NCBI GenBank assembly: GCA_036657395.1
Contig: JAVXGM010000012.1
Location: 1-47,618, forward strand
Length of the DNA: 47,618 nt
Direction of reading: 5' to 3'
Origin: JAVXGM01 sp036657395
GTDB taxonomy: Bacteria > Bacillota > Clostridia > Peptostreptococcales > Anaerovoracaceae
The notes under the pieces were generated by a model, which worked only from the letters and a program-made list of their open reading frames with translations, did not search any database and had not been told where the DNA came from. The position numbers and the translations under genes are program-made. Shown here one piece after another: positions 7,317 through 16,068 of the stretch (positions within the stretch are counted from its first letter, which is position 1; every line of letters begins with the position of its first letter).

Positions 7317-8537
7317 TTACTTCCCACCCTTTGTTCCTAATCTTTTCATTTTCTTTTCTTCTTTAATATCTTCGATCACTTCTGGCTCCATTAATTCTGG
7401 TTCTTTCTCTTGAAGCTGAGCATCTTCCTTCCCAATAGCAACCTTTAAAGCCTTTTGCTCTTCTCTAAGTCCTTTTTCAACGATGGCAATTTTCTTTTCA
7501 TATTTATTTACATTTTCCTTATCACCTTCGTCTTCATAGATTCCAATTAGTTCACGCATGGTCTCTATATGGCTAGCATTTAGTTTAAGAACCTTTTTCA
7601 AGCTTTCCTTGCTTGCTTCTATGTCGCCAGTCATTTCATAGCCTATACCTAAGTAGTAGTGAAGGGGCCACCAAGTATTAAACTTGCTGTCACGGTACTT
7701 CTCAAGGCGCTGTACTCCCGCCTCATAACGAGCCGCCATAATATCATTATAGCCTTGTTCAATTTCAATAGGTTCTGCTAATTGCCTCATTCTCTGTCGA
7801 ATTTCTTTCTTGTCCTTACCGTTATGGCTGAATCGTATAAATTCCTTCCAGGTAATCTCTGCTTTGACGTATAGACCCATGTTAAGATAGGCATATCCTA
7901 AATAATAAAATGCCTGTGCAAACCTAGGATGGGTTTCTGAGGTGAGTTCAAAGTAATCCATAGCCTCAGCCTTAAAGCGACCTACATATTCTTCATTGCC
8001 ACTGTTTAAATACATAGCTCTGCAAGCTCTAGCATAGCTGTACATTCCGTGAAGATAATCCGGTTTCATGCAAAGAGCTGCACGAAAATGAATGCATGCG
8101 TTATCCATGTCTCCTCGCTCTGCCGCATCTCTGCCTTCCTTTACCATGCCTTCATAAAGCTTATAGTTGTACAGCCTCTCTAAGATGGCTACATAGTCTT
8201 TTGTATGTTTAAAATGAGGATCACATCCCATTACCCACGCCATATTTTCAGCAATCGTCAACATAGTAAGCCCTTCTCCTCCAGCAAAGATTTTTAAGTC
8301 TTTTTTACGTAAAGGAATAGGCACGCCTTTCATTAAATCTCCAGCCTTTGAATTTTCTATATACTTAGGTGAAAATTCATCAAACACAAACTTACTTAAA
8401 TATTTTCTGAAATACCTACCTATTCGATCCTTACGAACCTTAATGTCTGCATCTTCAGGGCCACGGATTACTGTTCTTGTAATTCCCATACTCTGAGCAA
8501 TATTCTTTTTCTCTGGTCCAGATTTACTTTCTAACAT
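7317..8537 (-). CDS. TPR-repeat protein of unknown function
   Basis: This 406-residue cytoplasmic protein has at least five tetratricopeptide-like units between about 120 and 350 (for example HPRFAQAFYYLGYAYLNMGL and HYYLGIGYEMTGDIEASKES), after an N-terminal domain with basic segments (VRKDRIGRYFRKYLSKF), and it ends in a Glu/Lys-rich tail. TPR arrays usually bind partner proteins; the partner is unknown. The start at 8537 is preferred because TAGGTG lies upstream at good spacing; an ATG at 8561 overlaps the previous gene and has no spacer to its purine run. It is the last gene after two radical SAM genes, suggesting a shared process. No function is assigned. Confidence 0.82.
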   Translation of the reverse strand: MLESKSGPEKKNIAQSMGITRTVIRGPEDADIKVRKDRIGRYFRKYLSKFVFDEFSPKYIENSKAGDLMKGVPIPLRKKDLKIFAGGEGLTMLTIAENMAWVMGCDPHFKHTKDYVAILERLYNYKLYEGMVKEGRDAAERGDMDNACIHFRAALCMKPDYLHGMYSYARACRAMYLNSGNEEYVGRFKAEAMDYFELTSETHPRFAQAFYYLGYAYLNMGLYVKAEITWKEFIRFSHNGKDKKEIRQRMRQLAEPIEIEQGYNDIMAARYEAGVQRLEKYRDSKFNTWWPLHYYLGIGYEMTGDIEASKESLKKVLKLNASHIETMRELIGIYEDEGDKENVNKYEKKIAIVEKGLREEQKALKVAIGKEDAQLQEKEPELMEPEVIEDIKEEKKMKRLGTKGGK

Positions 8538-8545
8538 AATTTCAC

Positions 8546-10042
8546 CTACAGGATGTTCCATCCCTTTCTTTTGAATTTTTTCACTGCATCAAAGTTCATC
8601 GTACTCTCTAAATCGAATTCGAGAATTTCATCAAGTTTTTTATCTGATGCTAACGTATTCATATATTTTCGGAAAATTCTATACAGATCTTCTTTTTTAT
8701 GAGATTTATGCTGAAAACCTTTAAAGTAGAAATAGTTTGAAAACCCTTCAAAAAAATCAAATGGTGTCTTTGCATATTCTGCCATAACATATTTCAATGT
8801 AGTTTTAAACCCAACTCGATTATAATACAGTTCAAAAACATATTCAATTTGCTTTAAATGGCAAATATCATTTGGACTTAGACATTCATTGGAAATAATT
8901 TCATAAGGAGCCTTTTCCATAAATTCGTACTGATATGCCACTGCTGTATTTCGAATTTCTGTACCTTTTAGGAATTTCAAAAATCCAATTTGTATATTGT
9001 CGGCACCTAATGCATAAGTCTGGTTAAATGAGTTCTTAAATGACTGATATTCCTCAAAGGGAAGTCCTGCAATTAGATCTACATGGGTTATAATGTTCCC
9101 AAATCCTGTCAAGTCCTTAATGTTTTTCATAAGTCTTTCAAGATTGCTAGTTCGGTTTATTACCTGTAGTGTCCGCTTATTGGTGGACTGAATCCCTATT
9201 TCAAACTGAAAAAGCCCTCTTCTTGCCTTTTGCAGCAGCCTAAGAGTACGTTCATCTAAAAGGTCTGCACAAATTTCAAAGTGAAAATTGATTGTCCCTG
9301 TATCCATCCCTATTATGTATTCAAAGATATCATAAGCCCGATTCGGATCCCAATTAAAGGTTCTATCTAAAAATTTAACCTGATCCACATCTTTGTGAAT
9401 AAAGTAGCCTAAATCTTCTTTTACTCTAGAAACAGACAATGCTCTCACGCCCTTTTCCAAAGAGGAAATGCAATAGCTGCAGTGATAAGGACACCCTCTA
9501 GAAGACTCATAGTATATTCGTTTATTCTTTTCGCAAGGGAACATTTCGTAGGGAAATGGCACTTCCTCAAAGTTTACAGGAAGCGCCGGAGGATTGACAA
9601 AAATCTTCCCTTCATTACGATAGATGATTCCCTTTACCTGGACTATATTTAATTTGCCTTCAAATACCTGACACAATTCTTTGAAGATGTTTTCCCCTTC
9701 TCCTACCATGACAAGATCTAAAAATTTATGTTTCAAGACAAATTTCTCCGCATCAAAGCTTACTTCTGGTCCCCCTAAGATAATTTTGAGTTTAGGCTGG
9801 GCCTTCCTTAAGTCTGCGCACAAATCCAAAGTTTGCTCTATATTCCAAATGTAGCAGGAAAAACAAATAACGCTATACCCACCTGATACAAGTTCGGTAA
9901 AAACATAATCTCTACTGTTGTTAATGGTAAATTCTTTAATCTCTAAATTTTCGCAAATTCCTTCTCCTGCCATATACAAATATTTCAGTGCCAGGTTTGT
10001 GTGTGAATACTTGGCGTTTAAAGTTGTTAGTAAAATTTTCAT
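8546..10042 (-). CDS. B12-binding-domain radical SAM protein (DUF4080 type)
   Basis: This 498-residue protein has an N-terminal cobalamin-binding-like Rossmann domain (MKILLTTLNAKYSHTNLALKYLY, then ILGGPEVSF), a radical SAM core with the 4Fe-4S motif CPYHCSYC near 185, and a C-terminal region typical of the DUF4080 family of Firmicutes. The substrate is unknown; family relatives include methyltransferases and methylthiotransferases that use cobalamin or a second cluster. It sits 15 bases after another radical SAM gene and just before the TPR gene. The lack of substrate clues in neighbours means only enzyme class can be claimed. Confidence 0.88.
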   Translation of the reverse strand: MKILLTTLNAKYSHTNLALKYLYMAGEGICENLEIKEFTINNSRDYVFTELVSGGYSVICFSCYIWNIEQTLDLCADLRKAQPKLKIILGGPEVSFDAEKFVLKHKFLDLVMVGEGENIFKELCQVFEGKLNIVQVKGIIYRNEGKIFVNPPALPVNFEEVPFPYEMFPCEKNKRIYYESSRGCPYHCSYCISSLEKGVRALSVSRVKEDLGYFIHKDVDQVKFLDRTFNWDPNRAYDIFEYIIGMDTGTINFHFEICADLLDERTLRLLQKARRGLFQFEIGIQSTNKRTLQVINRTSNLERLMKNIKDLTGFGNIITHVDLIAGLPFEEYQSFKNSFNQTYALGADNIQIGFLKFLKGTEIRNTAVAYQYEFMEKAPYEIISNECLSPNDICHLKQIEYVFELYYNRVGFKTTLKYVMAEYAKTPFDFFEGFSNYFYFKGFQHKSHKKEDLYRIFRKYMNTLASDKKLDEILEFDLESTMNFDAVKKFKRKGWNIL

Positions 10043-10057
10043 TTTATCCTCTTGCTA

Positions 10058-10930
10058 TTACAGCATTCTAAATCTTTCATCTTTTAACATATTTGAGTCT
10101 TCCATGGCCTTTCTAAGTTGGTTGATCATTTTTTCTTTATCCCTAGGAAGATCCCCTCTAAGAGACACATAGTTTGACGCATGGTTGCTGCGGAATACGC
10201 AAGTTTTACTTAAATTGGTATTCTTAAGTAGAAGGAGGGTTTCTGCAACTACTTCTTCAGCTGTTAAAAGCTTAAATTTTCCAGCTTTTATGTCATTCAC
10301 GATTGGAGTCCCAGCTTCGGTCATCAATGTAAGGAGTCCTACAAATGATGGCTCCATTTCGCTGATCATGGTCCCTGTGGTAATGGCATGGTCTTCCCAC
10401 CCATCTCTTCCAGCTATGCCGGAAATAAAGGTAACTGAGGCTTTTATTCCTGAAGCTTCAATCTTTCTTACTGCTTCAATAAGCTCAACTCTAGTTGCCC
10501 CCTTACAAATTTTCTCTAGAACTTTGTCACTTCCCGATTCTGCCCCAATATAAATAATCTCTACCCCTTTGTCATAAAGTTCTTTAAGCTCTTCTGGAGT
10601 TTTCATAAGTACATCTTGAGGTGATCCATAAACGCTGACACGCTTACATTCTGGGAACAATTGATTTATGTGATCGAGAATGACAACCAGTCTTTCATTG
10701 GAAAGGACTAATGCATCCCCGTCTGCCAAAAATACTCGTTCTACATTTCTATACTGCTTTCTTGCCTGGTCTAAATCTTCAAGAACTTCGTGAACATCTC
10801 TGACTCTAAATTCCTTATCTTTAAACATGCTGCAAAATGTGCACTTATTGTGGGCACAACCTATGGTAACCTGAACAATCAAGCTGTATGCCTCACTTGG
10901 TGGTCTAAATATATTTCCTTCATATCTCAT
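10058..10930 (-). CDS. Radical SAM protein of unknown substrate
   Basis: This 290-residue enzyme has the cluster motif CAHNKCTFC (about 25-33) within the sequence QVTIGCAHNKCTFCSMFKDKEFR, then a partial TIM barrel with GSPQDVLMKTPEEL and YIGAESGSDKVLEKICKG, like the HemN/oxygen-independent coproporphyrinogen oxidase superfamily without being HemN (no HemN C-terminal domain). It probably cleaves S-adenosylmethionine to a 5'-deoxyadenosyl radical. It follows argS by 19 bases and precedes the DUF4080 gene by 15, so all are likely cotranscribed. Substrate is not assignable. Confidence 0.88.
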   Translation of the reverse strand: MRYEGNIFRPPSEAYSLIVQVTIGCAHNKCTFCSMFKDKEFRVRDVHEVLEDLDQARKQYRNVERVFLADGDALVLSNERLVVILDHINQLFPECKRVSVYGSPQDVLMKTPEELKELYDKGVEIIYIGAESGSDKVLEKICKGATRVELIEAVRKIEASGIKASVTFISGIAGRDGWEDHAITTGTMISEMEPSFVGLLTLMTEAGTPIVNDIKAGKFKLLTAEEVVAETLLLLKNTNLSKTCVFRSNHASNYVSLRGDLPRDKEKMINQLRKAMEDSNMLKDERFRML

Positions 10931-10949
10931 GATTATTTCTCTCCTTTTA

Positions 10950-12665
10950 TTACATTTTCTCCGGTGCCTTTATTCCTAGAAGTTCAAGACCATTTCGAAT
11001 TGCATCTTTGGCTGCCATAACTAAAGCCACCTTTGCAATTTTTTCTTCCTCATTGTCTACTAGGACATGTTGATCATTATAAAAGCGATTAAATGCCTGA
11101 GCAATGTTTATTATATGTCTAGTTACAACAGAAGGTTCGTATTTTTCTGCAGCTTCTACTATTGCCTCTGGATAAGTGTAAAGTAGTTTGGCTAGCCCAT
11201 ATGCGCTATCTCCTGTAATAAATGAAGGGGTAAACTCTCCACTCTTCGCTCTGTTAACTACGATATCTCCTGCTTTTCGAAGGACGCTACATGCTCTCGC
11301 ATGGGTGTACTGAACATAAGGACCGGTCTCTCCGTCAAAGTTAAGAACTTTGTCCCAAGAGAATGTGTAGTCCTTAATTCTATTATTGGAAAGTTCCTGG
11401 AATATTACGGCTCCAATGCCCACCTGCTTTGCGATTTCATCTATACTTTCTGTATTTACATTTTTCTCTTTGATAATTTCTTTTGTCTGTTCAACAGCTC
11501 TGTTAAGTACGTCCTCTAGGAACACTACTCTGCCCTCTCTAGTTGACATCGTTCCATCCTCAAGGCTTACAAGCCCAAATGGAATATGAACGCAATCTTC
11601 TGCCCAGTCATACCCTAAAAGTTCAACAATCTTAATCCACTGCTGAAAGTGAAGATTCTGTTGAGATGCAACAATATACAGGTTCTTGTGGAAATTGTAA
11701 TGTTCTTTTCTGTATACTGCTGCGGCGATATCTCTTGTAATATATAGAGTTGATCCGTCTGATTTTGTAATCAGTGCTGGAGACATACCATAAGGTTCTA
11801 GATCAACAATCTGAGCCCCCTGAGATGCTTTTAATAGTTTTTTATCTTTTAATTCTTCAACGAATCTAGGCATTTTATCTGAGTAAAAGCTCTCTCCTGA
11901 ATAAGAATCAAACTCAATTCCTAGCATTCCATATACTTTGCTAAATTCCTTTAGGCTTTCATCTCTAAACCACTGCCAAAGTCTTTTTTCTTCTGGTTCA
12001 CCTTGTTCCAGTTTAGTGAAAATAGCCCTAGCTTCCTCATCTAAACTTGGATCATTTTCTGCTTCTACATGGAATTTTGTGTAGTAGGAAAGTAATGCTT
12101 TTATTGGCTGTTTTATTACGTCTTCCTCATTGCCCCATCTTCTGTATGCGCATATCATTTTGCCAAATTGGGTTCCGTAATCTCCTAAATGGTTAATTCT
12201 CACCGTGTCATAACCCAGACAGTCATAAAGCTTATAAATGGAGTTGCCAATTACGGTACTTCTAATATGTCCAATATGAAATGGTTTTGCAATGTTTGGA
12301 GATGAATATTCTACTATAACTTTTTTTCCTGCCCCAAGATCACTTTTGCCGTAATTTTCATTTTTTTCTATTACTTCTTTTACAATGTCTTCCACAAAAG
12401 CTTCTCTTGCTATAAACATATTTACGTAAGCATTGACACATTCAACCTTAGCAAATAGTTGGTTTTCTCCCAGCTTTTCTCCAATGTTTTTGGCAATCAT
12501 AGGCGGTGCCTTTCGCATAATCTTTGCAAGTCTAAAGCAAGGGAAGGCATAATCTCCCATTTTGCTATCAGTTGGTACTTCAACCATGTCTCTGATTTCT
12601 CCAACTTCCAGTCCTTCCACCGACTGAGCAAGCAACTGTGCAATTTTGTCCTTATAGTTCATCAT
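10950..12665 (-). CDS. argS: Arginyl-tRNA synthetase
   Basis: This 571-residue class I synthetase charges tRNA-Arg. It shows the N-terminal Add1-type domain (1-110), the HIGH signature (PFHIGHIRST, about 131-140), the arginine-pocket region, the KMSKS-loop equivalent MSTREGRV, and the DALR anticodon-binding domain at the C-terminus, ending ELLGIKAPEKM. The length is usual. The start ATGATG is preceded by AAGGAG; the first ATG overlaps the stop of the DUF523 gene by 4 bases, so translation is probably coupled. Confidence 0.96.
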   Translation of the reverse strand: MMNYKDKIAQLLAQSVEGLEVGEIRDMVEVPTDSKMGDYAFPCFRLAKIMRKAPPMIAKNIGEKLGENQLFAKVECVNAYVNMFIAREAFVEDIVKEVIEKNENYGKSDLGAGKKVIVEYSSPNIAKPFHIGHIRSTVIGNSIYKLYDCLGYDTVRINHLGDYGTQFGKMICAYRRWGNEEDVIKQPIKALLSYYTKFHVEAENDPSLDEEARAIFTKLEQGEPEEKRLWQWFRDESLKEFSKVYGMLGIEFDSYSGESFYSDKMPRFVEELKDKKLLKASQGAQIVDLEPYGMSPALITKSDGSTLYITRDIAAAVYRKEHYNFHKNLYIVASQQNLHFQQWIKIVELLGYDWAEDCVHIPFGLVSLEDGTMSTREGRVVFLEDVLNRAVEQTKEIIKEKNVNTESIDEIAKQVGIGAVIFQELSNNRIKDYTFSWDKVLNFDGETGPYVQYTHARACSVLRKAGDIVVNRAKSGEFTPSFITGDSAYGLAKLLYTYPEAIVEAAEKYEPSVVTRHIINIAQAFNRFYNDQHVLVDNEEEKIAKVALVMAAKDAIRNGLELLGIKAPEKM

Positions 12666-13099
12666 AATATATTCTCCTTCTCAGTAATTACCATAATTCC
12701 TTTTTCTTTTACTAGCCTTGCTAGGTGTCCATCTCCTTTAACTAGCTTCTTAGTAAATGTTCCGTCATATATATTCTCACATCCGCAAGAAGGGCTTTTA
12801 GCTTTTAAAATAGCTCCTTCAATAAACTCCCCGGCCTCTTGGGCTGCTTTTTGCCCATCTTCAAAAGCATCTCTAGCTCCATTTATGAATGCCTCTGTCA
12901 AATCTTTTCCTTCCCTGTCGACCACCTGGTCTCCTCGAATTTCTGCTGGAGGCCTAGGGGATGGAAGACCTGCCCGAGTCTCCGGGCAAATAGAAAAATA
13001 ACTGTGTGTCTCAGCAAAATCTACAACCCATTGACACCGATTGTTCCCTCCGTTATATTTACAATTTTCGCCTAATAAGCAAGCACTAATCAAATACAT
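12662..13099 (-). CDS. DUF523 family protein
   Basis: This 145-residue protein has the DUF523 hallmarks: N-terminal SACLLGENCKYNGGNN, CPETRAGLPSPRPPAEI, and KAKSPSCGC. Conserved cysteines at both ends suggest a metal or cluster site, and related domains (with DUF1722) occur in proteins tied to 2-thiouracil desulfidation and to DNA photolyase neighbourhoods; the exact role in this stand-alone form is unproven. Between mutS2 and argS, overlapping argS by 4 bases. Confidence 0.88.
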   Translation of the reverse strand: MYLISACLLGENCKYNGGNNRCQWVVDFAETHSYFSICPETRAGLPSPRPPAEIRGDQVVDREGKDLTEAFINGARDAFEDGQKAAQEAGEFIEGAILKAKSPSCGCENIYDGTFTKKLVKGDGHLARLVKEKGIMVITEKENIL

Positions 13100-13116
13100 G
13101 ATATTCTCCTATGTTC

Positions 13117-15489
13117 TTATTTTATCTGTGCGACTGTTACTCCATCTCCGCCCTCATCAAAGTTTCCTTTGCGAAAACCTTTCACGTGCTTGTGGGTTTT
13201 AAGCATTTGCTGCAATCCAGTTCGCAGTATTCCCGCACCTCTTCCGTGAATAATAGTAACTTCTTTTAGCCCGGCCAAATATGCGTCGTCTAAATATTTA
13301 TCAACGTCCATTGATGCATCATCTAGATTCTTACCACGAACGTTGCATGAAATGGAAACATCTCTAGCCTTGGCTCTAAGTCCTCCGCCTCCAAATTTTT
13401 CTTTAGGTTTCTTTTTCTTTTGGGTTCCGTCAATTAACAGCATTATCTCTGCCACGTTTACCTTCACTTTTAGGATTCCCACTTGAACCATAAGATCTCC
13501 CTTATCATCGGGGAATGTGAGGATATGCCCATTTTGACCTAACGTTAATACTTTTACCCTGTCACCTAATTTCAAATCATCCGGATCTACAGGATCATCG
13601 TTTATTTCTCGCTTAATAGTCTCTTTGTATTTATTTTGCACAGTCTTCAGTTTTCTTCGATTTTCATCAAACCGTTTGTTTCTCTCGCCTAAGCTTTCCA
13701 GCTTGGCCAGCTCTTTTAGATCTTCTTGAACTTCAGCTGATACTTCTTTAGCCTCCAATATAATGGCTCTCGCCTCATCTTTGGCTTTTCTTAGTGTTTT
13801 TTCCTTGGACTCTTCAAGCTTCTTAGCTTCTTTATCCATCTGCTCTTTTTGCCGCTTCATCCTAATATTAAGCATTATGGCTTCATCCCGCTCTTCTTCT
13901 GCTGCTTTTCTGTCCTTCTCTAAGGCAGTAATTACGTCTTCAAATTGCAAATCTCCACCGTCTAGTAGATGCCTGGCCTTATCGATGATTTTTCCTGATA
14001 GTCCAAGTTTTTGAGATATCTCAAATGCATTGGATTTTCCCGGCACACCTATCGTCAGTCTGTAGGTGGGACTCAAGGTTTCAACATTAAATTCCATAGA
14101 TGCATTTTCCACCCCTTTTGTAGAAATTGCATATTTCTTTAACTCTGTATAGTGAGTGGTTGCAATAGTCTTTGCACCTCTTTCATAAAGGTTGTTAAGT
14201 ATGGAAATGGCCAACGCTGCCCCTTCTGTTGGGTCAGTGCCAGCTCCAAGTTCATCTAATAACACTAAAGTCCCCGGACCTGCATTTTCCACTATATCCA
14301 CAATATTTGTCATGTGGGAAGAAAATGTTGAAAGGCTTTGTTCAATGCTCTGCTCGTCTCCAATATCTGCATAAATCTGATGAAATACCGGGATTTCACT
14401 TCCCGACTGGGCAGGAATATGAAGCCCTGTCTGTGCCATCATACAAAGAAGCCCAGCTGTTTTTAAAGTAACTGTCTTACCTCCTGTGTTTGGCCCTGTT
14501 ACCACTAAAGTCTCATATCCATCGCCGATAGAGATGTTGATGGGAACTACTTTCTTAGGGTCAATAAGTGGATGTCTAGCCCCTTTTAGTACCAAGGCGC
14601 CTTTATCATTCATAGTAGGTTCTTCTCCTTTTTGAAGTAAGGATAGTTTCCCCTTAGCCATGATTACATCTAGCTGAATTAGTAGCTTTTGATTGTTCAT
14701 TAAATCATGGTAATGTTCCGATACATTTGCAGATAATTCTGCTAGAATTTTTTCCATTTCTACTTTTTCTGAAATTTCCAGCTGCCGCAACTCATTGTTT
14801 AAATTAACAATAGCCTGAGGTTCAATAAATACTGTGGCTCCTGTAGCACTTTGATCGTGAATAATCCCGGGAAATCTCATTTTATATTCTTGTTTTACTG
14901 GAATAACATATCGGCCATCTCTTACGGTAACAATTGCATCTTGTAAAAGTGTTTTATTAGTTGAAGAATTTAGAATATGGTTCATCTTGGCCTTCAGTGC
15001 ATCGTTTTGCCTGAAAATGGATCTCCTTATGCTACGAAGCTCAGGACTGGCATTATCAGCCATTTCATCCTCAGAAATGATGCATCGGTCGATATCATCT
15101 TCAAGTTGCTTTTTAACAGCAATAACTTCCCCAATATTTTCAATAATCGGCAGTGGCGGAAGATCACTTCGTAGAAATGACGTAACACGCCTGGCTGAAC
15201 TTAGATTGTACCTTACATGCAGGAGCTGCCTCATATTTAAGGTTCCCCCTTTTCGACTAAGGTGCAAGATGTCCTCTATATCATAAAAACCACCAAGGGG
15301 TAAAGGTCCTTTGTGGACGATTAACTTTACTGCCTCTGTGGTTTCTGCCAGCATATCTCGAATTAAGGATACTTCATGAAAAGGCTTAAGCTCTGACATG
15401 ACTTTTTTAGCCATTTCAGAGCCCGCCTGGTCAATTAAACTCATAATTATTTTGTTATATTCCAAAACATTGACGGTTTTTGCTTTCAT
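13117..15489 (-). CDS. mutS2: Endonuclease MutS2
   Basis: This 790-residue protein has the MutS core and clamp (1-300), ABC-type ATPase with Walker A GPNTGGKT and Walker B LVLLDELGAGTDP, a long Lys/Glu coiled coil, a KOW-like segment (KLGDRVKVLTLGQNGHIL), and a C-terminal Smr nuclease domain with IIHGRGAGILRTGLQ. MutS2 has been described as suppressing homologous recombination and, in Bacillus, as splitting collided ribosomes. It lacks the mismatch-recognition domain of MutS1, as expected. zapA directly precedes it (10 bases), an arrangement common in Bacillota. Confidence 0.96.
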   Translation of the reverse strand: MKAKTVNVLEYNKIIMSLIDQAGSEMAKKVMSELKPFHEVSLIRDMLAETTEAVKLIVHKGPLPLGGFYDIEDILHLSRKGGTLNMRQLLHVRYNLSSARRVTSFLRSDLPPLPIIENIGEVIAVKKQLEDDIDRCIISEDEMADNASPELRSIRRSIFRQNDALKAKMNHILNSSTNKTLLQDAIVTVRDGRYVIPVKQEYKMRFPGIIHDQSATGATVFIEPQAIVNLNNELRQLEISEKVEMEKILAELSANVSEHYHDLMNNQKLLIQLDVIMAKGKLSLLQKGEEPTMNDKGALVLKGARHPLIDPKKVVPINISIGDGYETLVVTGPNTGGKTVTLKTAGLLCMMAQTGLHIPAQSGSEIPVFHQIYADIGDEQSIEQSLSTFSSHMTNIVDIVENAGPGTLVLLDELGAGTDPTEGAALAISILNNLYERGAKTIATTHYTELKKYAISTKGVENASMEFNVETLSPTYRLTIGVPGKSNAFEISQKLGLSGKIIDKARHLLDGGDLQFEDVITALEKDRKAAEEERDEAIMLNIRMKRQKEQMDKEAKKLEESKEKTLRKAKDEARAIILEAKEVSAEVQEDLKELAKLESLGERNKRFDENRRKLKTVQNKYKETIKREINDDPVDPDDLKLGDRVKVLTLGQNGHILTFPDDKGDLMVQVGILKVKVNVAEIMLLIDGTQKKKKPKEKFGGGGLRAKARDVSISCNVRGKNLDDASMDVDKYLDDAYLAGLKEVTIIHGRGAGILRTGLQQMLKTHKHVKGFRKGNFDEGGDGVTVAQIK

Positions 15490-15498
15490 CTGTCTCCC

Positions 15499-16056
15499 TT
15501 AATCCATTTTACGTCTTTGGGATTCCAGTTCCTTTTTTAACTGAAGGTTTTCCATTTGCAAGTCAAAGAAACTGTTCTCCAATTCTTTACATTTCTCTTC
15601 TATCTTTTCTACTGCTCCTTGAGAGCTTTTCTTGATTTCTGCTTCAACGTACTTTGCAGATTTCTTTAACTCTTCAATTTCTCTGTCCTTTTCATTCATC
15701 AGTTTTACCATGTTTTCCTTCTGTTGCATTACTGATTGAGTCTCTTCCTTATACTGAATAAATGTCTGTTTTGCTTCGTCCCAAAGTTGAACATAGTGTT
15801 GAGCATCTTTTTCAAGCTGTGTGTTTAGTCTTTTTAATTCTTCAATCTTCTCTAACGACTCAAAGTGTTCCTCTGCAATATTTACTGCAGAAAGTACTGC
15901 AAGGCTAGATACTGGACAAGAGCCTACTGCCTTTGCTACTTCATGAACCTGTGAATCTACATAAGCTGCTATTCTTACAATCTGTTCTCTAGTTTTTTCA
16001 CCTGCAATAACATATTCCTGTCCATAAATTTTAACATTTACTTTGTTATTATCCAT
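15499..16056 (-). CDS. zapA: Cell division protein ZapA
   Basis: This 185-residue protein begins with the ZapA fold (VNVKIYGQEYVIAGEKTREQIVRIAAYVDSQV) and LAVLSAVNIAEEHF, then has an unusually long Glu/Lys/Gln coiled coil to the C-terminus; typical ZapA is near 90-110 residues. ZapA bundles FtsZ filaments at midcell. The ATG at 16056 is preferred (AAGGAG with 8-base spacing) over a GTG at 16059. It lies between pheT and mutS2. The extension may permit extra contacts, which is inference. Confidence 0.9.
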   Translation of the reverse strand: MDNNKVNVKIYGQEYVIAGEKTREQIVRIAAYVDSQVHEVAKAVGSCPVSSLAVLSAVNIAEEHFESLEKIEELKRLNTQLEKDAQHYVQLWDEAKQTFIQYKEETQSVMQQKENMVKLMNEKDREIEELKKSAKYVEAEIKKSSQGAVEKIEEKCKELENSFFDLQMENLQLKKELESQRRKMD

Positions 16057-16068
16057 CACTTACTCTCC

